From: Actinomycetota bacterium
GTDB taxonomy: Bacteria > Actinomycetota > Actinomycetes > Actinomycetales > Microbacteriaceae
Direction of reading: 5' to 3'
Length of the DNA: 6,478 bases
NCBI GenBank assembly: GCA_009699665.1
Contig: WLNS01000076.1
Span: 1-6,478 of the forward strand
Below, piece by piece: positions 1 through 5,976 of the stretch; positions within the stretch are counted from its first letter, which is position 1, and every line of letters starts with the position of its first letter. Both the position numbers and the translations under genes were made by a program. A model generated the notes under the pieces. That model did no database searches. It worked only from the letters and a program-made list of their open reading frames with translations, and was not told where the DNA came from.

Positions 1-1
1 C

Positions 2-925
2 GCGCCTGGCACTGCCAAGTATGTGGTCGACCTCGTCGAAGATTCCGAACAGGGCAAGGCGATATCAAAAGGGGATGCGGTTACGGTCGTTGGCGCGGGT
101 GTCATTGGTCTGTTCACGGCCTACGAGCTCGTGCTGCGCGGATATAGCAACGTGACCGTATTGGCCGAAAGGTTTGACAAGCTCACCTCCCACAACGCGG
201 GCGGCCTGCTCGCTCCCGTCTCAATGGACAACGCACCCGAGATCCAGAAAATCATCGACCAGGTGGGCATTGATGCCTATCGGTTCTACGCGGCGGTGGC
301 CAAGGGCGAGCAGCCCGACTTTGCGGGCGGGGCAAAGATTGTGCCCTCGTACTTCGAGACACGCGACGAGTCGGGCCTCGAAGCGTATGTGGGCCAGGTC
401 ATGCAGCCCGCCAAGGACGTGCTTGTCGACTTCGGCAACGGCACGACGCGAAACATGGTGGTCTACGACGACGGCATTTTTATGGATACGGCCGTGATGA
501 TGCAAGAGCTTCACAAATACCTCGATACCCGCGTCACATTCGTCGAACAAAAGGTGACGGACTTCGGCGAACTGCCCGCCAAGCTGGTTTTTGACAGTGC
601 CGGTCTCGGATCAGGCGCCCTCAACGGCGACGCCGAGATGGTGTCGGTTCAGGGTCACCTCATCATGCTGAAGGACCAGGTGCCCGCCGACATGGAATAC
701 ATGATTCTGGTGTACTTCGCCGAAGGGCACACGGAAGCGGGTCAGAAGGTCAAGCGCTCGCTGTACGTCTTCCCCAAGCACCTGCCGGGAACGGGCCCCA
801 ACGACATCGGTGTGGTTGGCGGCACGTTTGTCGAGGGCGGAACGCCCGAGACGCCGAACCGCTCTGAGTTCGCCACACTGTTGAAGGGCGCCAAGGACTA
901 CTACGGCATCGCTGAGAACGCGTGA
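2..925 (+). CDS. FAD-dependent oxidoreductase, DAO family (5' partial)
   Basis: A flavoprotein of the D-amino-acid-oxidase-like (DAO) superfamily, expected to oxidise a C-N or similar bond using FAD; the substrate cannot be told from sequence. The frame is open to the left edge, so the true start is outside the window; the GTG at 23 is only an internal candidate. Seen directly: a Rossmann dinucleotide-binding motif VGAGVIGL about 23-30 codons after position 23, the AGGLLAPVS segment typical of DAO-type proteins, a VFDSAGLGS segment resembling the family's 'NCTGLG' strand, and a late GVVGGTFVEG strand. It stops at 925 soon after this strand, without the GxRPxR and HNYGHGG-like C-terminus of classical D-amino-acid oxidases. 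I recall shorter bacterial DAO-like proteins ending in a similar way, so this may be native rather than a truncation. No membrane segment is visible in the part present. About 147 nt and a tRNA gene separate it from tig. Confidence 0.85.
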   Translation, partial: APGTAKYVVDLVEDSEQGKAISKGDAVTVVGAGVIGLFTAYELVLRGYSNVTVLAERFDKLTSHNAGGLLAPVSMDNAPEIQKIIDQVGIDAYRFYAAVAKGEQPDFAGGAKIVPSYFETRDESGLEAYVGQVMQPAKDVLVDFGNGTTRNMVVYDDGIFMDTAVMMQELHKYLDTRVTFVEQKVTDFGELPAKLVFDSAGLGSGALNGDAEMVSVQGHLIMLKDQVPADMEYMILVYFAEGHTEAGQKVKRSLYVFPKHLPGTGPNDIGVVGGTFVEGGTPETPNRSEFATLLKGAKDYYGIAENA

Positions 926-1071
926 GACGCGCTCCGCGCCCTCAGACTGCGCTTCACACGCTGTCGGCAGACCGGCTCGGGTCGATGCGTTAGGATTCTT
1001 GTTGGTTGCGTCGTCAGTGGTGGCGATCCGTTCGAAGCTCGGTCGACTACCCTCGCCCGCAGGTTTTGTTC
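926..1071. other. Intergenic spacer upstream of tRNA-Pro
   Basis: This 146-nt spacer lies between the oxidoreductase stop codon and the tRNA. I see no convincing coding frame and no strong Rho-independent terminator. It holds two TAnnnT hexamers that could be -10 elements for the tRNA gene: TAGGAT at 991-996 and TACCCT at 1048-1053. Neither has a good -35 at 16-18 bp. The second would put the transcript start about 12 nt before the mature tRNA 5' end. Confidence 0.5.
991..996 (+). promoter_or_regulatory. Possible -10 element (TAGGAT) for tRNA-Pro
   Basis: TAGGAT fits the actinobacterial TAnnnT -10 pattern and lies about 75 nt upstream of the tRNA 5' end. No clear TTGAC-like -35 sits 16-18 bp upstream. 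TACCCT at 1048-1053 is a competing candidate nearer the tRNA. The call rests on pattern alone. Confidence 0.25.
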
Positions 1072-1149
1072 CGGGGCGTAGCTCAGCTTGGCTAGAGCGC
1101 CCGCTTTGGGAGCGGGAGGTCGCAGGTTCGAATCCTGTCGCCCCGACCA
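1072..1149 (+). tRNA. tRNA-Pro (anticodon UGG), CCA encoded
   Basis: A complete cloverleaf can be folded by eye. The acceptor arms CGGGGCG (1072-1078) and CGCCCCG (1139-1145) pair fully. The D arm is GCTC (1081-1084) with GAGC. The anticodon stem is CCCGC (1100-1104) with GCGGG (1112-1116), enclosing loop TTTGGGA with anticodon TGG at 1107-1109. The T arm is GCAGG with CCTGT around TTCGAAT (1127-1133). The discriminator base is A1146 and CCA is genomically encoded at 1147-1149. The anticodon UGG reads proline CCA/CCG codons, and others by wobble. The gene lies 68 nt upstream of tig. Confidence 0.97.
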
Positions 1150-1156
1150 TCATCCC

Positions 1157-1166
1157 TGCACGTGCA
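1157..1166. repeat. Perfect 10-bp palindrome TGCACGTGCA
   Basis: This uninterrupted palindrome starts 7 nt after the tRNA CCA end and lies about 50 nt upstream of the tig start. With no loop it makes a poor RNA hairpin, so a binding site for a dimeric regulator is more natural than a terminator. It is followed by an AT-rich tract (1175-1183) that could serve as the -10 region of tig. A chance occurrence cannot be excluded. Confidence 0.3.
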
Positions 1167-1174
1167 CCACCCCG

Positions 1175-1183
1175 TTATTTATT
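1175..1183 (+). promoter_or_regulatory. tig: AT-rich tract, possible -10 region of tig
   Basis: TTATTTATT is the only AT-rich island in the 68-nt tRNA-tig spacer of this GC-rich sequence, and it lies about 35 nt before the tig start codon. No exact TAnnnT hexamer or -35 can be fixed. tig might instead be reached by read-through from the tRNA promoter. Confidence 0.25.
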
Positions 1184-1217
1184 AGGCACATAGCCCCACA
1201 ACAAGGAGCAGACCACA

Positions 1218-2615
1218 GTGAAGACCACGGTCGAAAAACTCAGTCCCACGCGCGCCAAGCTGACCATCACAGTCAGCCCCGATGAGCTCAAGCCTGCTAT
1301 CGCGCACGCTTATGAGCACATCGCCGAGCAGGTGCAGATTCCCGGTTTTCGCAAGGGCAAGGTGCCAGCCCCGCTGATCGACCAGCGCGTGGGCCGCATG
1401 GCCGTGCTTGAGCACGCCGTGGGTGAAGGCATTGAAAGGTACTACCGCCAGGCCGTTCTGGATGAGAAGGTGCGCCCGATGGGACGCCCCGAGGCAGACG
1501 TGGCCACGTGGCCCAACGAGAAGGACTTCTCGGGTGACCTGATTCTTACTGTCGAGGTGCCTGTTCGACCAGAAATCAAAGTTCCCGACGTTGCAAAGAT
1601 CAAGGTTGAGGTGGAACCCGTCGTGGTGTCACTCGACGAAATCATGGATGAACTCGATCGCGTGCGCAGCCGTTTCGGCACGCTCGTTACCGTAGACCGC
1701 CCGGCACGAAAAGGCGACTTCGTTCAGCTCGACCTCACGGCATCTATCGCTGGCAATGTGGTCGATACCGCCGAATCCATTTCTTACGAACTCGGCTCGG
1801 GCGAGCTCATTACGGGCATCGACGAGGCACTCGACTCACTCACGGCGGGGGAGTCGACCACTTTCGAGTCGGTGCTGCTCGGCGGCGACCATGAGGGTGA
1901 GAATGCGCAGATTGCCGTGAGCGTCAGTGCCGTGAAAGAACGCGAGCTGCCCAAAGCCGACGATGACTTCGCCCAGCTGGCGAGCGAGTTCGACACGATG
2001 GCCGAATTCCGCGAGAGCCTCAAGAGCGAGATTGCGCGTCGCAAAGGGTTCGACGTGGGGCGCGAGGCACGGGGCAAGTTGATCGATGCGCTCATTGCCG
2101 CAACTGAGATTCCCCTGCCCGAGGGCATTGTCGACGACGAGGTGCACCGCCACCTTGACGGCGAGGGCCGTCTCGAAGACGACGCTCATCGCGTCGAGGT
2201 CATCGCCGAATCGACCAAGACGTTCAAGCAGCAGATTTTGCTCGACACAGTGGCCGAGGCCGAGGGCTTCGAGGTGAGTCAAGACGAGCTTTCGGGTTAT
2301 ATCTTCCAGGGAGCCATGCAGTACGGCATGTCGCCAGAAGAGTTCATGAAGGTGCTCTCTGAGAACAATCAGATGGGCTCGGTTGTCGCCGACGTAGCGC
2401 GCAACAAGGCCTTGACGATTCTCGTCGAACGCGCCAACGTGGTCGACACCAAGGGCAAAAAGATTGACCTGGCCGAACTGGCCGGCACCAAGAAGTCTGA
2501 AGACAACGCGGCAACCGTCTCGGCCGTCGACGCGCAAGAAAGTGCCGACGCGGCAGACAGCGCCGAGGCCAAGCCTGCCAAGAAGCCGGCCAAGAAATCG
2601 AAGAAGTCCGACTAG
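1218..2615 (+). CDS. tig: Trigger factor (ribosome-associated chaperone / PPIase)
   Basis: Trigger factor binds the ribosome at the exit tunnel, shelters nascent polypeptides and carries a peptidyl-prolyl isomerase domain. The 465-residue length is normal for actinobacteria. Domains in order: an N-terminal ribosome-binding domain (about 1-145) with the signature GFRKGKVP at residues 43-50; an FKBP-type PPIase domain (about 160-245) opening with RKGDFVQLDL and holding the YELGSGELITGIDEAL segment; and a helical C-terminal chaperone domain (about 250-430). A low-complexity Ala/Asp/Lys tail ends in a lysine cluster, common in actinobacterial homologues. The start is GTG at 1218, chosen because AAGGAG at 1203-1208 lies 9 nt upstream and the family's N-terminus begins here. 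The gene follows tRNA-Pro and leads, after 14 nt, into a cysteine hydrolase gene. No frameshift or missing domain is seen. Confidence 0.97.
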   Translation: MKTTVEKLSPTRAKLTITVSPDELKPAIAHAYEHIAEQVQIPGFRKGKVPAPLIDQRVGRMAVLEHAVGEGIERYYRQAVLDEKVRPMGRPEADVATWPNEKDFSGDLILTVEVPVRPEIKVPDVAKIKVEVEPVVVSLDEIMDELDRVRSRFGTLVTVDRPARKGDFVQLDLTASIAGNVVDTAESISYELGSGELITGIDEALDSLTAGESTTFESVLLGGDHEGENAQIAVSVSAVKERELPKADDDFAQLASEFDTMAEFRESLKSEIARRKGFDVGREARGKLIDALIAATEIPLPEGIVDDEVHRHLDGEGRLEDDAHRVEVIAESTKTFKQQILLDTVAEAEGFEVSQDELSGYIFQGAMQYGMSPEEFMKVLSENNQMGSVVADVARNKALTILVERANVVDTKGKKIDLAELAGTKKSEDNAATVSAVDAQESADAADSAEAKPAKKPAKKSKKSD

Positions 2616-2629
2616 CGGAGGTTCGTCTC

Positions 2630-3181
2630 ATGACCGGTTCGATGGGGTTGCTGCTTGTTGACATGCAAGAGGATTTTTTTGCCCGCGGCATGACACCCGA
2701 GCGTGACGACGTCATAGCGGGTGCCTCGGAATTGCTCGAGCGTTTTCGCGCCGCAGGGGCTCCCGTCGCGCACATCCACACGATCTGTGCGCCGGACGGC
2801 TCGGATGCCATGCCCCACTGGCTGCCCGACAAAATGTTGTGCGTGCGCGACACTCCGGGCGTACTGGCACCAGAAGCTTTGCGGCCACACGAGGGCGAGT
2901 TCGTTGCGGTCAAACAGCACTACGACGGGTTTGTTGATCCCGGGCTTGAGCCGTGGTTGCGCGCGCAGGGCGTCGAGACCGTTGTTGTCTGTGGCGTGTA
3001 TACCCAAACCTGTGTTCGAGCTGCCGTGCTTGGTGCCTACCAGCGCGGTTTCGCTGTGATCATGGCGACCGATGCTCTCGGAACGGACGACGTCGATTTT
3101 GCCAACATGAACCTCGCGTGGCTGGGTGCTCGCGCCGCCACACTGCTCGATAACACGGAAATTCTCGCGTCCGTTCGCTAA
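2630..3181 (+). CDS. Isochorismatase-family cysteine hydrolase
   Basis: This 183-residue cytosolic hydrolase belongs to the isochorismatase-like fold, whose members cleave vinyl ethers, amides or carbamoyl groups through a Cys nucleophile. The expected triad is visible: Asp11 in LLLVDMQEDFF, Lys95 in VAVKQHYDGF, and Cys128 in GVYTQTCVR, where the Val-Tyr pair occupies the family's usual cis-peptide position. The metal-binding Asp-x-His pattern of nicotinamidases is not evident, so I do not call it PncA. The true substrate is unknown. The ATG at 2630 is supported by GGAGG at 2617-2621 with an 8-nt spacer. It begins 14 nt after the tig stop, so co-transcription with tig is likely, though nothing suggests a functional tie. 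A hairpin about 65 nt after its stop may end the transcript. Confidence 0.9.
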   Translation: MTGSMGLLLVDMQEDFFARGMTPERDDVIAGASELLERFRAAGAPVAHIHTICAPDGSDAMPHWLPDKMLCVRDTPGVLAPEALRPHEGEFVAVKQHYDGFVDPGLEPWLRAQGVETVVVCGVYTQTCVRAAVLGAYQRGFAVIMATDALGTDDVDFANMNLAWLGARAATLLDNTEILASVR

Positions 3182-3197
3182 GCAGGAACTCGTCACG

Positions 3198-3234
3198 GGT
3201 TTCGATACGCCGACTGCGTCGGCTACTCAACCAG
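3198..3234. repeat. REP-like imperfect palindrome of Microbacteriaceae type
   Basis: The element starts GGTTTCGATAC, has a perfect inner stem GCCGAC (3209-3214) and GTCGGC (3218-3223) around the loop TGC, and ends TACTCAACCAG. The outer arms GGTT and AACC also pair, with mismatches between. I recall elements with these same flanks and a variable inner stem as frequent intergenic repeats in Microbacteriaceae. Only one copy lies in this window, so its repeated nature rests on memory, not on the sequence. It could act as a bidirectional terminator or mRNA-end stabiliser. Confidence 0.65.
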
Positions 3235-3247
3235 CGTGTGATGCGCC

Positions 3248-3266
3248 CACGGCGAACATCGCCGTG
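3248..3266 (+). terminator. Perfect 8-bp stem, 3-nt loop hairpin; possible terminator
   Basis: CACGGCGA (3248-3255) and TCGCCGTG (3259-3266) are exact reverse complements around the loop ACA. The hairpin follows the hydrolase gene and precedes clpP1 by about 80 nt. There is no U-tract after it, only a GT-rich run, so it is not a classical Rho-independent terminator. Actinobacterial terminators often lack U-tracts. The alternative is a protein-binding operator in the clpP1 control region. Confidence 0.4.
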
Positions 3267-3348
3267 CCGGTGTGTTGGCCTCGGCTAGTGTCGAAAGCGT
3301 CAAGATACCTCGCGTTGGGGTGTCGCGTTACGTCGAACGGAGCATCAC

Positions 3349-3945
3349 ATGGCCGACATGCAGGCCCCCAACTCGGTCTTTGACCGGCTTCTCAAAGACC
3401 GCATCATCTGGCTCGGGTCAGAGGTGCGCGACGATAACGCCAACGAGATTTGCGCGAAGATGCTGCTGCTGGCCGCCGAAGACGCGAAGCGTGACATCTA
3501 TCTCTACATCAACTCGCCCGGTGGTTCGATTACCGCAGGCATGGCCATCTACGACACCATGCAGTTTGTGCCCAACGACATCGTCACGGTGGGCATTGGC
3601 ATGGCTGCCTCGATGGGTCAATTGCTGCTCACATCGGGCACCAAGGGCAAGCGCTACATCACGCCGAACGCCCGCGTGCTCTTGCACCAGCCCCACGGTG
3701 GCTTTGGCGGAACGGCCAGCGACATTCAAACACAGGCGCAGCTCATCAACTCGATGAAGACGCGGCTGGCCGAGATCACAGCCGGGCAAACCGGTAAGTC
3801 GATAGAGCAGATTACGGCCGACGGTGACCGCGACCGCTGGTTTACGGCGCAGGAAGCGCTCGAATACGGATTCGTTGATCACGTGCGCGAATCGGCCGGC
3901 GATGTTTACGGTGGCGGCGGAACGAACCAGGGCGCGAAAGCGTAG
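3349..3945 (+). CDS. clpP1: ATP-dependent Clp protease proteolytic subunit ClpP1
   Basis: This is a serine peptidase subunit that forms a heptameric ring and, in actinobacteria, pairs with a ClpP2 ring to make the active ClpP1P2 chamber, fed by ClpX or ClpC. The protein has 198 residues with little or no propeptide. The catalytic triad is Ser88 in GMAASMGQ, His113 in LLHQPHGG and Asp162 in GDRDRWF; the 25- and 49-residue spacings match E. coli ClpP. The INSPGGS substrate-binding strand is at 54-60, and a Gly-rich C-terminal tail follows. The ATG at 3349 has GGAG at 3339-3342 with a 6-nt spacer; a second in-frame ATG at 3358 is possible but less well spaced. clpP2 starts 20 nt after the stop, so the two are almost certainly one operon. 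Confidence 0.97.
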   Translation: MADMQAPNSVFDRLLKDRIIWLGSEVRDDNANEICAKMLLLAAEDAKRDIYLYINSPGGSITAGMAIYDTMQFVPNDIVTVGIGMAASMGQLLLTSGTKGKRYITPNARVLLHQPHGGFGGTASDIQTQAQLINSMKTRLAEITAGQTGKSIEQITADGDRDRWFTAQEALEYGFVDHVRESAGDVYGGGGTNQGAKA

Positions 3946-3965
3946 AAACGGCGACGAGGAGAATC

Positions 3966-4640
3966 ATGTACACCCCCCACATCGGCGGCACGGCTTTCGA
4001 TACCTCTGGCGAGAGCGCAGGCACGCCCGGATCGCGCTACATCATCCCGCAGTTTCAAGAGCGCACCTCATACGGATTCCTTCAGCAGGACCCTTACGGC
4101 AAGCTCTTTGACGACCGCATCATTTTTCTCGGCGTGCAGGTTGATGACACTTCGGCCGACGACGTCATGGCACAGCTGCTCGTGCTCGAGAGCCAAGATC
4201 CGGATCGCGAAATAACGATGTACATTAATTCTCCCGGTGGGTCGTTTACGGCCATGACCGCGATTTACGACACCATGCAATACATCCGCCCTGAGGTGCA
4301 GACCGTCTGTCTCGGACAGGCCGCCTCGGCCGCAGCCGTGCTTCTCTCGGCGGGCGCGCCCGGCAAACGCCTGGCACTACCCAACTCGCGCATCCTCATT
4401 CACCAGCCGTCGACGGGCGACTCGGGTCGCGGCCAGGCCAGCGACATCGAGATTCAGGCGCGCGAGATTGCCCGCATGCGCACGTGGCTCGAAGAGACGC
4501 TGTCGCGGCACTCGAACAAAACCCCCGAAGAGGTCAACAAAGACATCGACCGCGACAAGATTCTTTCGGCGCAAGAGGCTTTGGACTACGGCCTTATCGA
4601 CCAGGTGCTCAGCACGCGCAAGAACACTCCCGTCGTTTAG
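3966..4640 (+). CDS. clpP2: ATP-dependent Clp protease proteolytic subunit ClpP2
   Basis: This is the partner subunit of ClpP1; in studied actinobacteria the ClpP2 ring is the face to which ClpX and ClpC dock. The protein has 224 residues, with a longer N-terminal segment (about 1-40) than ClpP1 that may be processed as a propeptide. The triad is Ser121 in GQAASAAA, His146 in LIHQPSTG and Asp197 in DRDKILSA. The His-Asp spacing is 51, two residues longer than in ClpP1, because of a small insertion in STGDSGRGQASD, the handle-region loop after the catalytic His. INSPGGS is at 88-93 and onward. The ATG at 3966 has AGGAG at 3957-3961 with a short 4-nt spacer. It is co-transcribed with clpP1. Unusually for this cluster, clpX does not follow directly: an LtrA-like gene intervenes. 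Confidence 0.97.
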   Translation: MYTPHIGGTAFDTSGESAGTPGSRYIIPQFQERTSYGFLQQDPYGKLFDDRIIFLGVQVDDTSADDVMAQLLVLESQDPDREITMYINSPGGSFTAMTAIYDTMQYIRPEVQTVCLGQAASAAAVLLSAGAPGKRLALPNSRILIHQPSTGDSGRGQASDIEIQAREIARMRTWLEETLSRHSNKTPEEVNKDIDRDKILSAQEALDYGLIDQVLSTRKNTPVV

Positions 4641-4664
4641 ACCGCGGCGTGGCCCCAGAACGGG

Positions 4665-4670
4665 CAAAAT
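4665..4670 (+). promoter_or_regulatory. Possible -10 element for a leaderless ltrA-like transcript
   Basis: CAAAAT at 4665-4670 ends 7 nt before the GTG start at 4678, the spacing expected when transcription begins at the start codon itself. The purine run AGGGAG (4671-4676) is only 1 nt from the GTG, too close for a normal Shine-Dalgarno interaction, which favours a leaderless reading. No good -35 is visible at 16-18 bp. Read-through from clpP2 is also likely. Confidence 0.3.
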
Positions 4671-4677
4671 AGGGAGT

Positions 4678-5856
4678 GTGTCGGACACTCGCAAACTAAA
4701 TCCACCTGCGTCGCTTACGCCAGCCAGCATTCCCTGGTTCGTTCTCTTCTTCGACCTGGTGGTGGTGGCGGCCTTTAGTCAGACGGCTAAGACTTACCAG
4801 GCGACGCCGACCTGGTACACGTCGGCTTTCATCGCTGCCTGCATTTTGCTGGTTTATTCCTTGTGGGCCGTGACAACGATTGAGTTTTTAGTCACTGAAG
4901 TCGAAACGTGGACTCACCGCGTTATCGTGCTCGTTCAAATGACGGCGATCCTCGTTGGCGCCCTGTCTCTCGGTCGCGGTTCGGGTTTGCAAGACGCCTG
5001 GGGTTTCGCCGCGCTCTCGGTAGCGCTGGGCTGCGGTGCTGTGCTCACCGGACTGCGGGGTCGCATCCACCAGCGAGATCGCAATCTTATTATTCGCCGA
5101 GCCGTTCTGCTCGGCGTGGCATCCCTGCTCTTTTTCGGCGGAGCACTGGTGCCGGCCGAAAGCGACGTGGGTGGGGTGCACGTCGTGCTGATTGTTTTCT
5201 ATCTCGCAACACCTGTGGCAATTGCCGCCGCTCTCACGTTGATGCCCCAGTTGGTTCATCGAGATGCTCGGGAGAGGTCGCACGTCATTCAGGAGCGATT
5301 TGGCCTCATTCTTCTGATCGTCTTGGGAGATTCGTTTCTGCTTCTGTTGGGCAGTGTGGGAAGCGACAACACCATCGCTCAGCCTCTGTTCTTTATCGCG
5401 TCAGTTCTGCTGGTCTTTTCGATCTGGGCCCTCTATTTCCCGGAGCTTTCTCGGGCGGCATTTCCCGACACACTCCGCGCCGGATATGCCCGTCTGGGTG
5501 CTCACTTCTTATTGGTGCTCAGCAGCACAGTTGCGATTGTTGCGTGCACGTGGATGACGAAACATTCCTTTCCTCAGCTGGCCGAATCTGCACGGCAAGA
5601 CGGGGCCTGGACTGCGCTGCCGATATTTACAATCTCCGCTTCAATCCTCTGGCTGACTCTCTTGAGAGATCGACGGATGTCGGCCCAGTCCGTCTTGCAT
5701 CTCACCTGCAGTGTCGTGCTCTTGGTTTTGACGCTGTTCGGCATTTTCGCCAGTGATCTTGAGAGCTATTGGCTGCTGCTGGCTGCCGTGGGCGTGCTCA
5801 TTGCTCAAGCCATCCTCTCGCTCAGCGCTTTCCGCGTGGCGAGTTCTGTGGCCTAA
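4678..5856 (+). CDS. LtrA-family (low temperature requirement A-like) membrane protein
   Basis: This 392-residue polytopic membrane protein resembles the bacterial LtrA family, named for a low-temperature growth requirement in Listeria; the molecular activity is not established. About 12 hydrophobic segments are visible, near residues 18-36, 46-70, 81-99, 109-127, 140-159, 168-188, 206-226, 235-255, 272-292, 312-330, 339-358 and 364-384. Family hallmarks are the FFDLVVV motif at 24-30 in the first segment and HVIQERFGLILLIVLGDS at 202-219, where the family usually has LGE rather than LGD. GTG at 4678 is chosen because it is the only plausible start after the clpP2 stop that keeps the FFDL motif. 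It has no properly spaced ribosome binding site. It starts 37 nt after clpP2 and ends 120 nt before clpX. No link to Clp proteolysis is implied by its sequence. Confidence 0.8.
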   Translation: MSDTRKLNPPASLTPASIPWFVLFFDLVVVAAFSQTAKTYQATPTWYTSAFIAACILLVYSLWAVTTIEFLVTEVETWTHRVIVLVQMTAILVGALSLGRGSGLQDAWGFAALSVALGCGAVLTGLRGRIHQRDRNLIIRRAVLLGVASLLFFGGALVPAESDVGGVHVVLIVFYLATPVAIAAALTLMPQLVHRDARERSHVIQERFGLILLIVLGDSFLLLLGSVGSDNTIAQPLFFIASVLLVFSIWALYFPELSRAAFPDTLRAGYARLGAHFLLVLSSTVAIVACTWMTKHSFPQLAESARQDGAWTALPIFTISASILWLTLLRDRRMSAQSVLHLTCSVVLLVLTLFGIFASDLESYWLLLAAVGVLIAQAILSLSAFRVASSVA

Positions 5857-5902
5857 TTGGCGGCGGGTGGCGCGCCCGGCAATGTGTCATTCGTTGTCCG
5901 CA

Positions 5903-5918
5903 CGAGGCATTATGCTCG
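5903..5918 (+). promoter_or_regulatory. clpX: Possible clpX promoter -10 within an imperfect palindrome
   Basis: TATGCT (5911-5916) fits the TAnnnT -10 pattern and would give a clpX leader of roughly 55 nt. It lies inside a bulged palindrome: CGAG (5903-5906), an extra G, then CAT-T-ATG (5908-5914) and CTCG (5915-5918). TTGTCC at 5894-5899 looks like a -35 but is only 11 bp away from this -10, too near to pair with it. A promoter or operator here is suggested by position and pattern only. Confidence 0.25.
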
Positions 5919-5976
5919 CAGATAAGCGGTGTTGCCCCGGCACGCACCGTGTTCACCGCGAGCGAGGAGGGCACAC

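Larger units (their letters stand above)
3182..3348. other. Gene-free spacer before clpP1
   Basis: This 167-nt spacer separates the tig-hydrolase pair from clpP1-clpP2. It holds a REP-like palindrome (3198-3234) and a perfect short hairpin (3248-3266). The clpP1 promoter should lie between about 3267 and 3335, but I cannot fix it. TTGGCC (3275-3280) and TAGTGT (3286-3291) are loose matches with wrong spacing. I could not identify a ClgR operator. Confidence 0.6.

Noticed and set aside
1134..1149. tRNA 3' end as a phage or genomic-island attachment site
   Set aside because: No second copy of the tRNA 3' end and no integrase gene is visible in the window; tig follows directly as in an ordinary chromosome.
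611..1153. Long reverse-strand reading frame starting near the tRNA, with the peptide GATGFEPATSRSQSG
   Set aside because: This peptide is the well-known false translation of the antisense strand of a tRNA gene; the rest is the shadow of the oxidoreductase frame. It is not a gene.
1836..2537. Long reverse-strand reading frame opposite tig
   Set aside because: The composition is that of antisense high-GC coding sequence; no family resemblance, and it lies fully within the well-supported tig gene.
2630..3181. Nicotinamidase (pncA) assignment for the cysteine hydrolase
   Set aside because: The Asp-Lys-Cys triad is shared by the whole isochorismatase superfamily, and the nicotinamidase metal-binding Asp/His set is not evident.
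3240..3348. ClgR operator in front of clpP1
   Set aside because: ClgR is known to activate clp genes in actinobacteria, but I could not match its consensus with confidence; the hairpin has the GCG/CGC halves in the opposite orientation from what I remember.
4908..5756. A 282-codon alternate-frame reading frame inside the LtrA-like gene
   Set aside because: It is an Arg/Ser/Gly-rich high-GC shadow with no recognisable domain and no ribosome binding site, while the overlapping frame encodes a clear membrane protein.
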